From positions 1 through 21,271 of the forward strand of contig CAKTPO010000030.1 of NCBI GenBank assembly GCA_934591845.1: DNA of 21,271 bases, given 5' to 3'. A model generated the notes under the pieces. That model did no database searches, was not told where the DNA came from, and saw nothing but the letters and a program-made list of their open reading frames with translations. The first letter of the stretch is position 1. Every line of letters starts with the position of its first letter. This document shows positions 7,376-13,509 of the stretch, piece after piece. The DNA comes from an uncultured Oscillospiraceae bacterium. GTDB lineage: Bacteria > Bacillota > Clostridia > Oscillospirales > Oscillospiraceae. Made by a program: the position numbers and the translations under genes.

Positions 7376-7990
7376 ATGGGCCATATTCCAAGCGGGACTA
7401 CCGCCCAGCTGGAGCTGGTGACCTTTCAGCAGGCCCTGGATGCTGCCAACACCCCCAGCCCGGATTATGACATTCAAAAATGGCTCTATGCCCCCAATTT
7501 CTATTCCGAATACCGGTACATCCTGGGCACCCGGGGGCAAAAGCCCCTGATCTGCATTGGTGTGAATCCCTCCACCGCCCGGCCTGATGCCCTGGACAAC
7601 ACCCTGAAATCCGTGGAGCGCATTGCCCTGGGCAACGGCTACGACAGCTTTCTCATGTTCAACGTCTACGCCCAGCGGGCAACAGACCCCAACGCCATGG
7701 AAAAGGAACTGAATCCGGTGCTTCACCGGGAAAACATGGCCGCCTTCCGGTATGTGCTGTCCCTGTCCCGGGAACCGGCGGTATGGGCCGCCTGGGGAGC
7801 CGTTATTGAAAAGCGGGGCTATCTTTCCCGGTGCGTCCGGGATATGTTGGACATTGGCAAGGAATATGATGCCCGGTGGTATTGCGCCGGTGCCATCACC
7901 AAAAAAGGCCACCCCCACCACCCCCTGTACTTACGAAAAGACGAGCCTCTGAAGCCCTTCCAGGTGGAACCCTATCTGGAAACGCTTTGA
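7376..7990 (+). CDS. DUF1643-family protein
   Basis: A 204-aa soluble protein. KPLICIGVNPSTA (56-68) followed by NVYAQRATDP (96-105) matches the DUF1643 signature: a buried strand ending in NPSTA, then an N-x-F/Y-A-x-RATDP segment. A further conserved part, PAVWAAWGAV, precedes the end. The family has a Rossmann-like alpha/beta fold, occurs in bacteria and phages, and has no established biochemical role. The ATG at 7376 lies 2 nt after the previous stop with GAGGA upstream, indicating translational coupling. A 10-bp hairpin separates it from the next gene. The function is not inferred beyond cytoplasmic location. Confidence 0.85.
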   Translation: MGHIPSGTTAQLELVTFQQALDAANTPSPDYDIQKWLYAPNFYSEYRYILGTRGQKPLICIGVNPSTARPDALDNTLKSVERIALGNGYDSFLMFNVYAQRATDPNAMEKELNPVLHRENMAAFRYVLSLSREPAVWAAWGAVIEKRGYLSRCVRDMLDIGKEYDARWYCAGAITKKGHPHHPLYLRKDEPLKPFQVEPYLETL

Positions 7991-8002
7991 CCTACACAAT
8001 CG

Positions 8003-8033
8003 GACGTGTTGCGTGTGACCCAGGCGACACGTC
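8003..8033. other. Intergenic hairpin inside the operon
   Basis: GACGTGTTGC / GCGACACGTC forms a 10-bp stem (one G-U pair on the plus transcript) with an 11-nt loop. It has no U-tract, so it is not an intrinsic terminator. It lies 12 nt after the DUF1643 stop and 12 nt before the AAGGAG of the phosphodiesterase gene. An mRNA stability or processing hairpin is the likeliest role, by position only. Confidence 0.5.
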
Positions 8034-8059
8034 TCTACTATATAAAGGAGTATTTGAAT

Positions 8060-8575
8060 ATGAAACTGCTCATTGCCTCTGATATTCACGGCAGCGCCTA
8101 TTGGTGCGGTCGGCTTTGTGAAGAAATGGAAAAGGAACACCCGGACAAGCTGATTTTATTGGGAGACCTACTCTACCACGGCCCCAGAAATGATTTGCCC
8201 CGGGACTATGCCCCCAAAAAGGTCATCCCCATGCTGAGTGCCCTGTCCCAGAAGATCATTGCCGTTCGGGGCAACTGCGAGGCCGAGGTGGATCAGATGG
8301 TGCTGCCTTTCCCCTGCATGGCAGATTATGCCCAGCTTCTGGTGGACGGAAAGACCTTCTACTTAACCCACGGCCACCATGCAAATCCTCAGGCCCTGCC
8401 CCCGCTGCCCCAGGGAAGCGTTTTTCTCTCCGGCCACACCCATGTAAAGCTGGATGAAACCGTTGACGGCATTCGCTGCCTGAACCCCGGCAGCGTGTCC
8501 ATTCCCAAGGACGGCAGCCACAGCTACCTCATTTATGAGGACGGAAGCTTTTTCTTCCGGGTCATGGAGGAATAA
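8060..8575 (+). CDS. yfcE: YfcE/MJ0936-type metallophosphoesterase
   Basis: A 171-aa protein with all calcineurin-like phosphoesterase motifs: SDIHG (D8, H10), GDLLYHGPRND (D36), GNCE (N72), THGHH (H104) and GHTHV (H126, H128), then LNPGS. These residues bind two divalent metals. The family hydrolyses phosphodiesters such as bis-pNPP; the physiological substrate is unsettled. The start at 8060 was selected because AAGGAG (8045-8050) precedes it and the protein then begins directly with the MKLLIASDIHG strand. It is in the same direction as its neighbours and ends 2 nt before the small Cys-rich gene. Cytoplasmic. Confidence 0.93.
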   Translation: MKLLIASDIHGSAYWCGRLCEEMEKEHPDKLILLGDLLYHGPRNDLPRDYAPKKVIPMLSALSQKIIAVRGNCEAEVDQMVLPFPCMADYAQLLVDGKTFYLTHGHHANPQALPPLPQGSVFLSGHTHVKLDETVDGIRCLNPGSVSIPKDGSHSYLIYEDGSFFFRVMEE

Positions 8576-8577
8576 GT

Positions 8578-8754
8578 ATGGATTCGACCCAATGCGACAG
8601 CTGCTGGTATTATGATTATGATGAGGAGTATGACGAATACTACTGCATGATGGATTTGGACGAGGATGAGGTCTACCGCATTCTCTCCTCTCAGAGCCAG
8701 CGTTGCCCTTACTACCGTCAGGGCGACGACTATACCCTTGCCAGGAGGCAATGA
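8578..8754 (+). CDS. 58-aa Cys-rich acidic protein (DUF6472-like)
   Basis: A small frame read directly from the sequence: MDSTQCDSCWYYDYDEEYDE, then YYCMMDLDEDEVYRILSS, then QSQRCPYYRQGDDYTLARRQ. Four cysteines (C6, C9, C23 and C43: CxxC, then C, then C) suggest a small zinc site, with a very acidic/Tyr-rich middle. The pattern CxxCxxYxYDEEYxxYxC...LDEDExYR...CPYYRxGDEY is one I associate with the clostridial DUF6472 family, function unknown. It starts 2 nt after the phosphodiesterase stop, and its own end carries the AGGAGG used by the next gene, whose start follows within 3 nt. That tight coupling and the conserved-looking pattern support a real gene. Confidence 0.82.
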   Translation: MDSTQCDSCWYYDYDEEYDEYYCMMDLDEDEVYRILSSQSQRCPYYRQGDDYTLARRQ

Positions 8755-8756
8755 CC

Positions 8757-10550
8757 ATGAAATTTCTTGCTGTCCTATTGGCCCTTTTTCTGCTGACAGG
8801 CTGCACCGGCCCCAAAGTGGAAAACCTGCCCCCTACGGAATCCACCCAGGCCCTCTATGCCCCCGGCCATACCTTAGAAACCCAGACCCAGGGGGTCATG
8901 CAGGTGTTCCCCACCCAGGAAACCGGCTTTTGCCACATCCACCCCATGGGAGAGGACCTGCTTTTGCAGTGCGGCGGCAGCATCACCCGGCTCTCCGGCC
9001 CGGGGCTACAGGAAACCGCCCAGGGCAGCACCCAAGTGGTGTTGCGAACGGATGCTGACGGGGCCTGGGTGCTTACCAGCCACACCGTTTCCGTTCTGGA
9101 CGGCGATTTGCAGGAATTGCAAACCATTTCCCTGCCGGATACCCTCAGCGGCATTCCGGGGCTCAGCCCGGACAGCCGGTATCTATACTACTTAGACCGG
9201 GAGTGTCTCAAAGTCCTGGACTGCTCCACCGGACTTTCCAGCCTTTTGCGGGACAACATGAATTTCTATGATGGCTCCGTCACGGCCCTGACCCAGGAGC
9301 TTTTGTTCCTGCGGCTGACCCGGGAGGACGGCAGCCCCCAGCGGCTTCTGGTATCCGCCCAGGATGGCAGCACCCAATACCAGGACTATGCCCCCCAGGA
9401 TGCTGCCTGGTCCCAGGCAGGCCTTCAAATGCTCTTGCCGGATGCAGGTGCCCCCCTGGTGCTGCTGCTGACCCCCGGCGGCACTGCGGGGCAGCTGCCT
9501 TTAGGCCCCACCGAGGAAGTTCTCTGTTTTCTGGATGGCTTCGTCATCACCCAGACCCCCAGCACCACGGGCCTGACTCTGCGGCTCTATAGCTTTTCCT
9601 CCCGAATGCTGCTGAGCCAGGTGGAATTGCCCGGAATCGATACCCTGGGAAACGGCTGTTTTACCGGTGACGGCAGTCTCTACCTCACCGCCCGACACCA
9701 AGACACGGGACTCTGGTGGATTCTCCGCTGGAACTATGATGCTTTCCCGCCGGAAAACACCGATTCCTGCCTGGTTCCCTATTACACCCGGCAGAACCCC
9801 AACCGGGCTGGTATGGCCCAGTGCCGGGAGACGGCGGACAATCTGGAAGAACAATACGGCATTTCCATCCTCCTCTTTGACCAGGCCGCCCAGGCCGCCC
9901 CATGGGACTACCGTTTTACCGCCGCCTACCGGGTGGAGGAAACCCAGTGGCAGCTGCAATGCCTGGACGAAGCCCTGGCTACCTTCCCCCAGGGATTTCT
10001 CTCCAAACTCCGCAAAGGCTGGGACGATCTGACCCTGTGCCTGGTCAGCGCCATTGAAGGCACCGCCGGTTCCGGCAGCCTGGACACGGCAGAGGGTCTG
10101 CAATTCCAGTCCGGCAGTCATTTCTATCTGGCCCTGGCTCCCTCCTCTCCCGAGAGTCTGCGCTACACCCTGTTCCATGAATGCAGCCACCTGATCGACA
10201 CCCAGGTGCTGACCCGGTGTAGTGTCTATGACAACTGGAACGACTTGAATCCCCAGGATTTTGCCTACGCCCTGGACTATCAGGTGGACTTGGAGGCCTA
10301 CGGCAGCTTCTTAGAGGGCGACGACCGGGCCTTTATCGATGCCTACTCCATGACCTACCCCGCCGAGGACCGGGCACGGATTTTTGAATGCGCCACCAAT
10401 CCCGGAAACGAAGCTCTGTTCACCTCCCCCATCCTGAAAGCCAAACTTCTGCGCATCTGCACCGGCATCCGCCAAGCCTTCAACCTGACCCAGGAGGGCG
10501 GCCCGTATGTGTGGGAGCAGTATCTGGGGCAGGGAGCGGGGAAAGGGTGA
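8757..10550 (+). CDS. Lipoprotein with beta-propeller-like region and HExxH metallopeptidase-like domain
   Basis: A 597-aa lipoprotein with signal peptide MKFLAVLLALFLLTGC (Cys16). Residues about 30-340 contain repeated blade-like beta segments (for example LSPDSRYLYYLDRECLKVLD) as in WD40/TolB-type propellers. The C-terminal region contains FHECSHLID, an HExxH zinc site (H474, E475, H478), and a later TYPAEDRARIFECA (E537), a plausible third ligand as in gluzincins. W/N/Y-rich spacing between them resembles ATLF/M34-like peptidase domains, but I cannot assign a family. Peptidase activity is therefore inferred. The start at 8757 was chosen because AGGAGG (8743-8748) sits 8 nt upstream, rather than 2 nt for the ATG at 8751. 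It would act at the outer membrane face. Last gene of the cluster. Confidence 0.88.
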   Translation: MKFLAVLLALFLLTGCTGPKVENLPPTESTQALYAPGHTLETQTQGVMQVFPTQETGFCHIHPMGEDLLLQCGGSITRLSGPGLQETAQGSTQVVLRTDADGAWVLTSHTVSVLDGDLQELQTISLPDTLSGIPGLSPDSRYLYYLDRECLKVLDCSTGLSSLLRDNMNFYDGSVTALTQELLFLRLTREDGSPQRLLVSAQDGSTQYQDYAPQDAAWSQAGLQMLLPDAGAPLVLLLTPGGTAGQLPLGPTEEVLCFLDGFVITQTPSTTGLTLRLYSFSSRMLLSQVELPGIDTLGNGCFTGDGSLYLTARHQDTGLWWILRWNYDAFPPENTDSCLVPYYTRQNPNRAGMAQCRETADNLEEQYGISILLFDQAAQAAPWDYRFTAAYRVEETQWQLQCLDEALATFPQGFLSKLRKGWDDLTLCLVSAIEGTAGSGSLDTAEGLQFQSGSHFYLALAPSSPESLRYTLFHECSHLIDTQVLTRCSVYDNWNDLNPQDFAYALDYQVDLEAYGSFLEGDDRAFIDAYSMTYPAEDRARIFECATNPGNEALFTSPILKAKLLRICTGIRQAFNLTQEGGPYVWEQYLGQGAGKG

Positions 10551-10560
10551 GGGGCGAGAG

Positions 10561-10627
10561 TTGACAGTTGACAGTTGACAGTTTTCCAAAATTGACAATG
10601 GACAATTGACAATTGACAATTTTTTTG
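10561..10627 (+). repeat. TTGACAR heptamer repeat block, possible terminator of the upstream operon
   Basis: Just after the metallopeptidase gene lie three tandem TTGACAG heptamers (10561-10581), then copies of TTGACAA (one broken by TGG) at 10590-10621, ending in TTTTTTT. AAAATTG...CAATTTT can close a 7-bp stem before the T-run, so the block may double as a weak terminator. Related blocks occur in inverted orientation at 11058-11090 and 11153-11187. Confidence 0.75.
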
Positions 10628-10730
10628 GGGGAACGGACGTTTTACCTTTACGTTTGTTGTTCCTACAGTGGATCACGCTGGCCCTCATTTGAAATACCCC
10701 GGTTGAAAACGCCAACCAATCAGCGAAACC

Positions 10731-11010
10731 GTAGGGAACGGCCTATGTGCCGTTCCGTGCGTTTAAGGACGGAACTGTTCCCGATAAAATAGGGACACGT
10801 CCCCCATTATGTCATTCCGACCGGAGCGCCAGCGGAGTGGAGGAATCCACCACGTGGCAGAAAGTTCCTACGCAAGGTAAACTCTGCCACTTGGGAAGAT
10901 TCCTCGACTCCGTTTCACTCCGCTCGGAATGACATGTCGGTGGGTGGTTTTGTTTATTTGCACAGGTTATATTCGCAACGTAACGGAACGGCACATAGGC
11001 CGTTCCCTAC
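10731..11010. repeat. 26-bp perfect inverted repeats flanking a nested element
   Basis: Positions 10731-10756 (GTAGGGAACGGCCTATGTGC then CGTTCC) are the exact reverse complement of 10985-11010. Each arm is itself a hairpin, GGAACGGC / GCCGTTCC. Between the arms sits the 127-bp foldable element at 10809-10935. The arrangement resembles a non-autonomous mobile unit or nested miniature elements; no transposase frame is present. Confidence 0.7.
10809..10935. mobile_element. MITE-like palindromic element (127 bp)
   Basis: The ends are imperfect inverted repeats of about 38 bp, starting ATGTCATTCCGA and ending TCGGAATGACAT, with GGAATC/GATTCC at their inner limits (about 10842 and 10898). A second inner pair, GTGGCAGA (10854-10861) / TCTGCCAC (10883-10890), continues the stem, so the whole unit folds into one long hairpin. 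Elements with GTCATTCCGA...TCGGAATGAC ends and a GAGGAATC inner part are familiar as dispersed intergenic repeats in gut Clostridia; this is recalled, not searched. No coding capacity. It sits inside the 26-bp inverted repeat pair. Confidence 0.7.
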
Positions 11011-11187
11011 ATTCTTTAACGGATGGATACAAATATACAACGTTGGTCGCCCAAATAATTGTCAATTGTCCATTGTCAATTGTCAATTTTCCCGCCGTTC
11101 CCTACATTCTTTAACGGACGTACAGAAATGAACCACGTTGGTCGCCTCAATAACTGTCAACTGTCCACTGTCAACTGTCAACTGTCC
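11000..11187. repeat. Two diverged direct copies of a ~92-bp repeat unit
   Basis: Unit 1 (about 11000-11090) and unit 2 (about 11095-11187) both begin CCGTTCCCTACATTCTTTAA, continue with CGGA and a variable stretch, then CGTTGGTCGCC, and end in tandem heptamers. Unit 1 uses TTGTCAA-type and unit 2 CTGTCAA-type heptamers, so the heptamers were homogenised separately within each unit. Together with 10561-10627 and the inverted repeats this fills the whole 10551-11205 gap; I see no convincing gene in it. Confidence 0.75.
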
Positions 11188-11207
11188 CATCTCGTTCACC
11201 CCACCAA

Positions 11208-11240
11208 CAAAAAACCACGCCCCGGTCTGAGGCGTGGTTT
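11208..11240 (-). terminator. Intrinsic terminator of the CBS-domain gene
   Basis: On minus, AAACCACGCC / GGCGTGGTTT (11231-11240 and 11212-11221) forms a 10-bp stem with a 9-nt loop followed by a T-run (GGTTTTTTG). It lies about 20 nt after the stop codon. Confidence 0.9.
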
Positions 11241-11260
11241 ATGTACTTTAAGCCTTGGTT

Positions 11261-11674
11261 CTAATCCTCGGGGAATAGGCTCTGCTTGCAATACTGGATG
11301 ATGGAACGTCTGGTGACGATGCCGATGAAGGCTTCCTTGTCGTCCACTACCGGGACAAAGTTCTGGGTGGAGGCCCGGTCGATGAGGTCGTGCATGGAGG
11401 TGGTGACCCGGACGGGGACGTTGTCTTTTCGCCGGGAGATCTCACAGATGCGGTGGGCTTCTGCCTGGCGCATATCCATATCGCACAGGCACCGCAACGC
11501 CCACAGCAGATCTCCCTCTGTCAGGGTGCCCCGGTACTCCCCCTGCTTATTGAGAATGGGAATGGACGAATATCCCGCCGCCTCCATTTTCTCTATGGCT
11601 TGACGGATGGTGGCGTCATCATATAGGTATGCGCACATAGCCTTGGGCAGCAGAAAAAACAAGATATTGTTCAT
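11261..11674 (-). CDS. CBS-domain pair protein (CbpB/YkuL-like)
   Basis: A 137-aa protein made almost only of two CBS motifs: about 8-62 (ATIRQAIEKMEAAGYSSIPI..., YRGTLTEGDLLWAL) and about 78-133 (RVTTSMHDLIDRASTQNFVP, FIGIVTRRSIIQY). Stand-alone CBS pairs bind adenine nucleotides and dimerise into a disc. Size and the closing GIVTRRSII-type strand resemble CbpB/YkuL, which binds c-di-AMP and links it to (p)ppGpp synthesis in Listeria and Bacillus; that assignment is tentative, since other CBS pairs bind AMP or ATP. AAGGAG lies 7 nt before the ATG, with an extended -10 promoter at 11722-11727 and its own terminator: a monocistronic unit. Cytoplasmic. Confidence 0.88.
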   Translation of the reverse strand: MNNILFFLLPKAMCAYLYDDATIRQAIEKMEAAGYSSIPILNKQGEYRGTLTEGDLLWALRCLCDMDMRQAEAHRICEISRRKDNVPVRVTTSMHDLIDRASTQNFVPVVDDKEAFIGIVTRRSIIQYCKQSLFPED

Positions 11675-11721
11675 GACCTTCTCCTTTTCCGCAGCAGGGG
11701 GTCTTCACCTACTGCCGTATT

Positions 11722-11730
11722 ATTATAGCA
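11722..11730 (-). promoter_or_regulatory. Extended -10 promoter of the CBS-domain gene
   Basis: On minus, TGC-TATAAT (TATAAT at 11722-11727) has the TGn extension and no good -35 at 17 bp. It gives a leader of about 40 nt. The rest of the stretch up to 11910 holds nothing I can identify. Confidence 0.65.
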
Positions 11731-11910
11731 CAGCGGAGCCAAAAAAGCATGAACAATTATTGACGAACCAAACATGAAATAACGAAAATGATCCCAGCTG
11801 TTTTATGAAAATTGCACAATAGCCCTGCTCCCCCACGGCCCACCGGCGCTGCCACAGGCCTGAGGGGCGGGACTCCATGATAAAGGACGATTCTACGGTA
11901 ACTTTTGCGT

Positions 11911-11965
11911 TTCTACCACTCTACCCCCAGGAGAAGGGGGTCTCTCCCGGTAGGAGAGGGTAGAA
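11911..11965. repeat. 55-bp three-way-junction palindrome
   Basis: The outer stem is TTCTACC (11911-11917) / GGTAGAA (11959-11965). Inside are two perfect 6-bp hairpins: ACCCCC/GGGGGT (11923-11928, 11936-11941) and CTCTCC/GGAGAG (11942-11947, 11953-11958). Every stem is perfectly paired. It lies upstream of the trhA promoter and has no U-tract. A dispersed palindromic repeat or a small structured RNA are the options; I cannot decide. Confidence 0.55.
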
Positions 11966-11999
11966 TTTCCCTTTGTAGGTACTTTTTTCCCCGGGTCGG

Positions 12000-12008
12000 T
12001 GCTATACT
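12000..12008 (+). promoter_or_regulatory. Extended -10 promoter of trhA
   Basis: TGC-TATACT (-10 at 12003-12008) with the TGn extension and a T-rich, poor -35 region. Transcription would begin near 12015, leaving about 130 nt of untranslated leader before the ATG at 12145. Confidence 0.6.
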
Positions 12009-12014
12009 GAAAGA

Positions 12015-12136
12015 AAACAAATGGTGCCCCGGCGCCATGGGCGCAAGGGAAAGCTGCTTGTCCCCAAAGGCCCAGCGGGTCAACCCAGGGTACCTAAAAT
12101 GGAGAAAGGACGGAAGCCCACGGGCTTCCCAAGGGA
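12015..12136 (+). promoter_or_regulatory. Structured 5' leader of trhA (candidate cis-regulatory RNA)
   Basis: The leader can form a compact four-way junction: closing stem GGTGCCC (12023-12029) / GGGTACC (12088-12094, one G-U), with hairpins GCGCC/GGCGC (12032-12036, 12040-12044), AGGGAAAG.../...CTTGTCCC (about 12047-12064) and GGCCC/GGGTC (12069-12073, 12077-12081). A further hairpin, GGAAGCC CACG GGCTTCC (12112-12129), ends next to the AAGGGA ribosome site (12131-12136). No U-tract is present, so control of translation would be expected. It does not match the riboswitch consensus sequences I know (cobalamin, TPP, FMN, SAM, c-di-GMP, c-di-AMP, M-box, Mn, fluoride, ZTP). Confidence 0.45.
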
Positions 12137-12144
12137 ATGAAACA

Positions 12145-12816
12145 ATGAAGCGAACAAAGCTTGCCGACCGTGCTCTCCCCAATTACTCCGTGGGAGAAGA
12201 AATTATGAATACGGTCACACATATTATCGGCGGTGCCATGGGCGTGTCCGCCCTGAGCCTGTGTGTGGCTTTCTCGTCTCTCCACCAGAATATATACGGC
12301 ATCGTCTGCTCTGCCATTTACGGCTTCTGCATGGTGGCACTCTACAGTGTGTCCAGCGTGTACCATGGGCTAAAGCCCGGCATGGGGAAAAAGGTCATGC
12401 AGGTCATTGACCACTGCACCATTTACTTCCTCATCTGTGGAACCTATACCGTCATAGCCCTGTCGGCCATTCGGCCCGTCTACCCCAAACTTGGCTGGTG
12501 GCTCTTTGGCTTTGAATGGGCCATGGCACTGATCGCCACGGTTCTGACGGCCATCGACCTGCGGGCCTACCGGGTATTTTCCATGATCTGCTACATCGGC
12601 ATGGGCTGGGCCATTATCCCCTTTGCCAAGGTGGTGTGGCAGGTGCTGAGTCCCGCGGGCTTCTGGCTACTGCTCTCCGGCGGCATTGCCTACACCATCG
12701 GGGCGGTACTCTACGGCATTGGCAGCAAGAAAAAATGGATGCACTCCGTGTTCCACATTTTCGTAGATTTGGGGAGCCTCCTGCACTTTTTGTGCGTGGT
12801 ACTCTTTGCCGTGTAA
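12145..12816 (+). CDS. trhA: PAQR-family membrane homeostasis protein TrhA (hemolysin III)
   Basis: A 223-aa membrane protein with seven predicted helices and the PAQR/hemolysin III signature: YSVGEEIMNTVTHIIG (14-29), SSVYHG (S71, H74), IDHCTIYFLICGTYT (D89) and C-terminal MHSVFHIF (H200, H204). The Ser/His/Asp/His/His set forms a zinc site in PAQR proteins. Bacterial TrhA members affect membrane-lipid composition and fluidity; the haemolytic name is historical. The start at 12145 was chosen for AAGGGA 8 nt upstream and because family similarity begins right there; the frame stays open to 11905, but that part translates the structured leader. Monocistronic, with a long structured leader and a terminator after the stop. 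Confidence 0.93.
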   Translation: MKRTKLADRALPNYSVGEEIMNTVTHIIGGAMGVSALSLCVAFSSLHQNIYGIVCSAIYGFCMVALYSVSSVYHGLKPGMGKKVMQVIDHCTIYFLICGTYTVIALSAIRPVYPKLGWWLFGFEWAMALIATVLTAIDLRAYRVFSMICYIGMGWAIIPFAKVVWQVLSPAGFWLLLSGGIAYTIGAVLYGIGSKKKWMHSVFHIFVDLGSLLHFLCVVLFAV

Positions 12817-12820
12817 AAGA

Positions 12821-12868
12821 AAAAACAGCTGTCATTGGGTACAAAGCCCGGTGACAGCTGCTTTCTTT
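12821..12868. terminator. Bidirectional intrinsic terminator
   Basis: CAGCTGTCATTGGG / CCCGGTGACAGCTG (12826-12839, 12847-12860) gives a 14-bp stem with two wobble pairs on the plus transcript and loop TACAAAG. It is followed by CTTTCTTTT on plus and preceded by AAAAAA on the other side. It separates the convergent trhA and DUF624 genes. Confidence 0.88.
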
Positions 12869-13497
12869 TAAGCTTCCTTTTCAAAATAGGGGGCAAAGAC
12901 CTTTTTCAGAAGCAGACAGTTGATATAAGCTGCCCCGGCAAACCAAAGGCTGAACCACAGGATCCCCAGGCCCAGAAACGCCTGGGGCATTGCCAGAAGC
13001 ATGGCCCAGGGGAAGATATTCAATACCGCCATGATAAGGGACCTGGGAAGATACCCCAGCCCCAGCAGCAGCCCGTTTTGTAAGGTGGAGAGGCTGTCAT
13101 TCCGGAACTGGCTGAGCAGGGGGAACACATAGCCAAAGGCCACCACGGACACAACGAACAATACTCCAAAGAGTACAGACAGATACCCCAACGCCCCGGG
13201 CTGGTTTCTCAACAGCACCACGCAGGCAAAATTTCCCCCGCAGAAAGCCAGGCACAGCAGCCACAGCACCGTCCCCTGGGCAAAGTTCCGCCGGAAGGAG
13301 CGGAAGTAGGCGGCAAAGAGCTTCCCCTCCCGGTCTTGGGACATGGGATAACACACGGCGTACAGAGCCGTCACCGCCGCCCCCACGGTAAACAGGGGCA
13401 GACAGGTCAATAAAAACACCACATTGAGCATCACCAGGTCTGCCAGACGGCCAAGGCCCTGGCTCAAAGGGGCATCGGGAGAAAACCATTTATCCAT
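12868..13497 (-). CDS. DUF624 (YesL-like) membrane protein
   Basis: A 209-aa protein with five to six predicted membrane helices. It has the DUF624 landmarks: an N-terminal helix running into LNVVFLLTCLPLFTVGAAVT (about 25-44), then ALYAVCYPMSQDREGKLF and YFRSFRRNFAQGTVLW (about 64-79). YesL-type proteins often sit beside carbohydrate-use genes; the role is unknown. It starts 12 nt after the phosphohexomutase stop, so it is the second gene of that operon, which supports a link to sugar or polysaccharide metabolism by context. It ends at the bidirectional terminator shared with trhA. Confidence 0.88.
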   Translation of the reverse strand: MDKWFSPDAPLSQGLGRLADLVMLNVVFLLTCLPLFTVGAAVTALYAVCYPMSQDREGKLFAAYFRSFRRNFAQGTVLWLLCLAFCGGNFACVVLLRNQPGALGYLSVLFGVLFVVSVVAFGYVFPLLSQFRNDSLSTLQNGLLLGLGYLPRSLIMAVLNIFPWAMLLAMPQAFLGLGILWFSLWFAGAAYINCLLLKKVFAPYFEKEA

Positions 13498-13509
13498 TGC
13501 CCTGCCCCT

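Noticed and set aside
10561..11187. CRISPR array
   Set aside because: The repeats are 7-bp heptamers without unique spacers, in both orientations, with no cas gene nearby. They are intergenic repeats.
10747..11301. Several 60-80 aa open frames in the repeat island
   Set aside because: They encode translated repeats and inverted repeats in both strands, with no ribosome sites or conserved features.
12023..12094. tRNA or tRNA-like gene in the trhA leader (72 nt, 7-bp closing stem)
   Set aside because: There is no T-arm with TTC-type loop, no proper 7-nt anticodon loop, and the loops are only 3 nt. It is described as a structured leader instead.
11905..12144. N-terminal extension of TrhA (80 extra residues)
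   Set aside because: It corresponds to the promoter and structured leader, has no similarity to the family, and a good ribosome site precedes the ATG at 12145.
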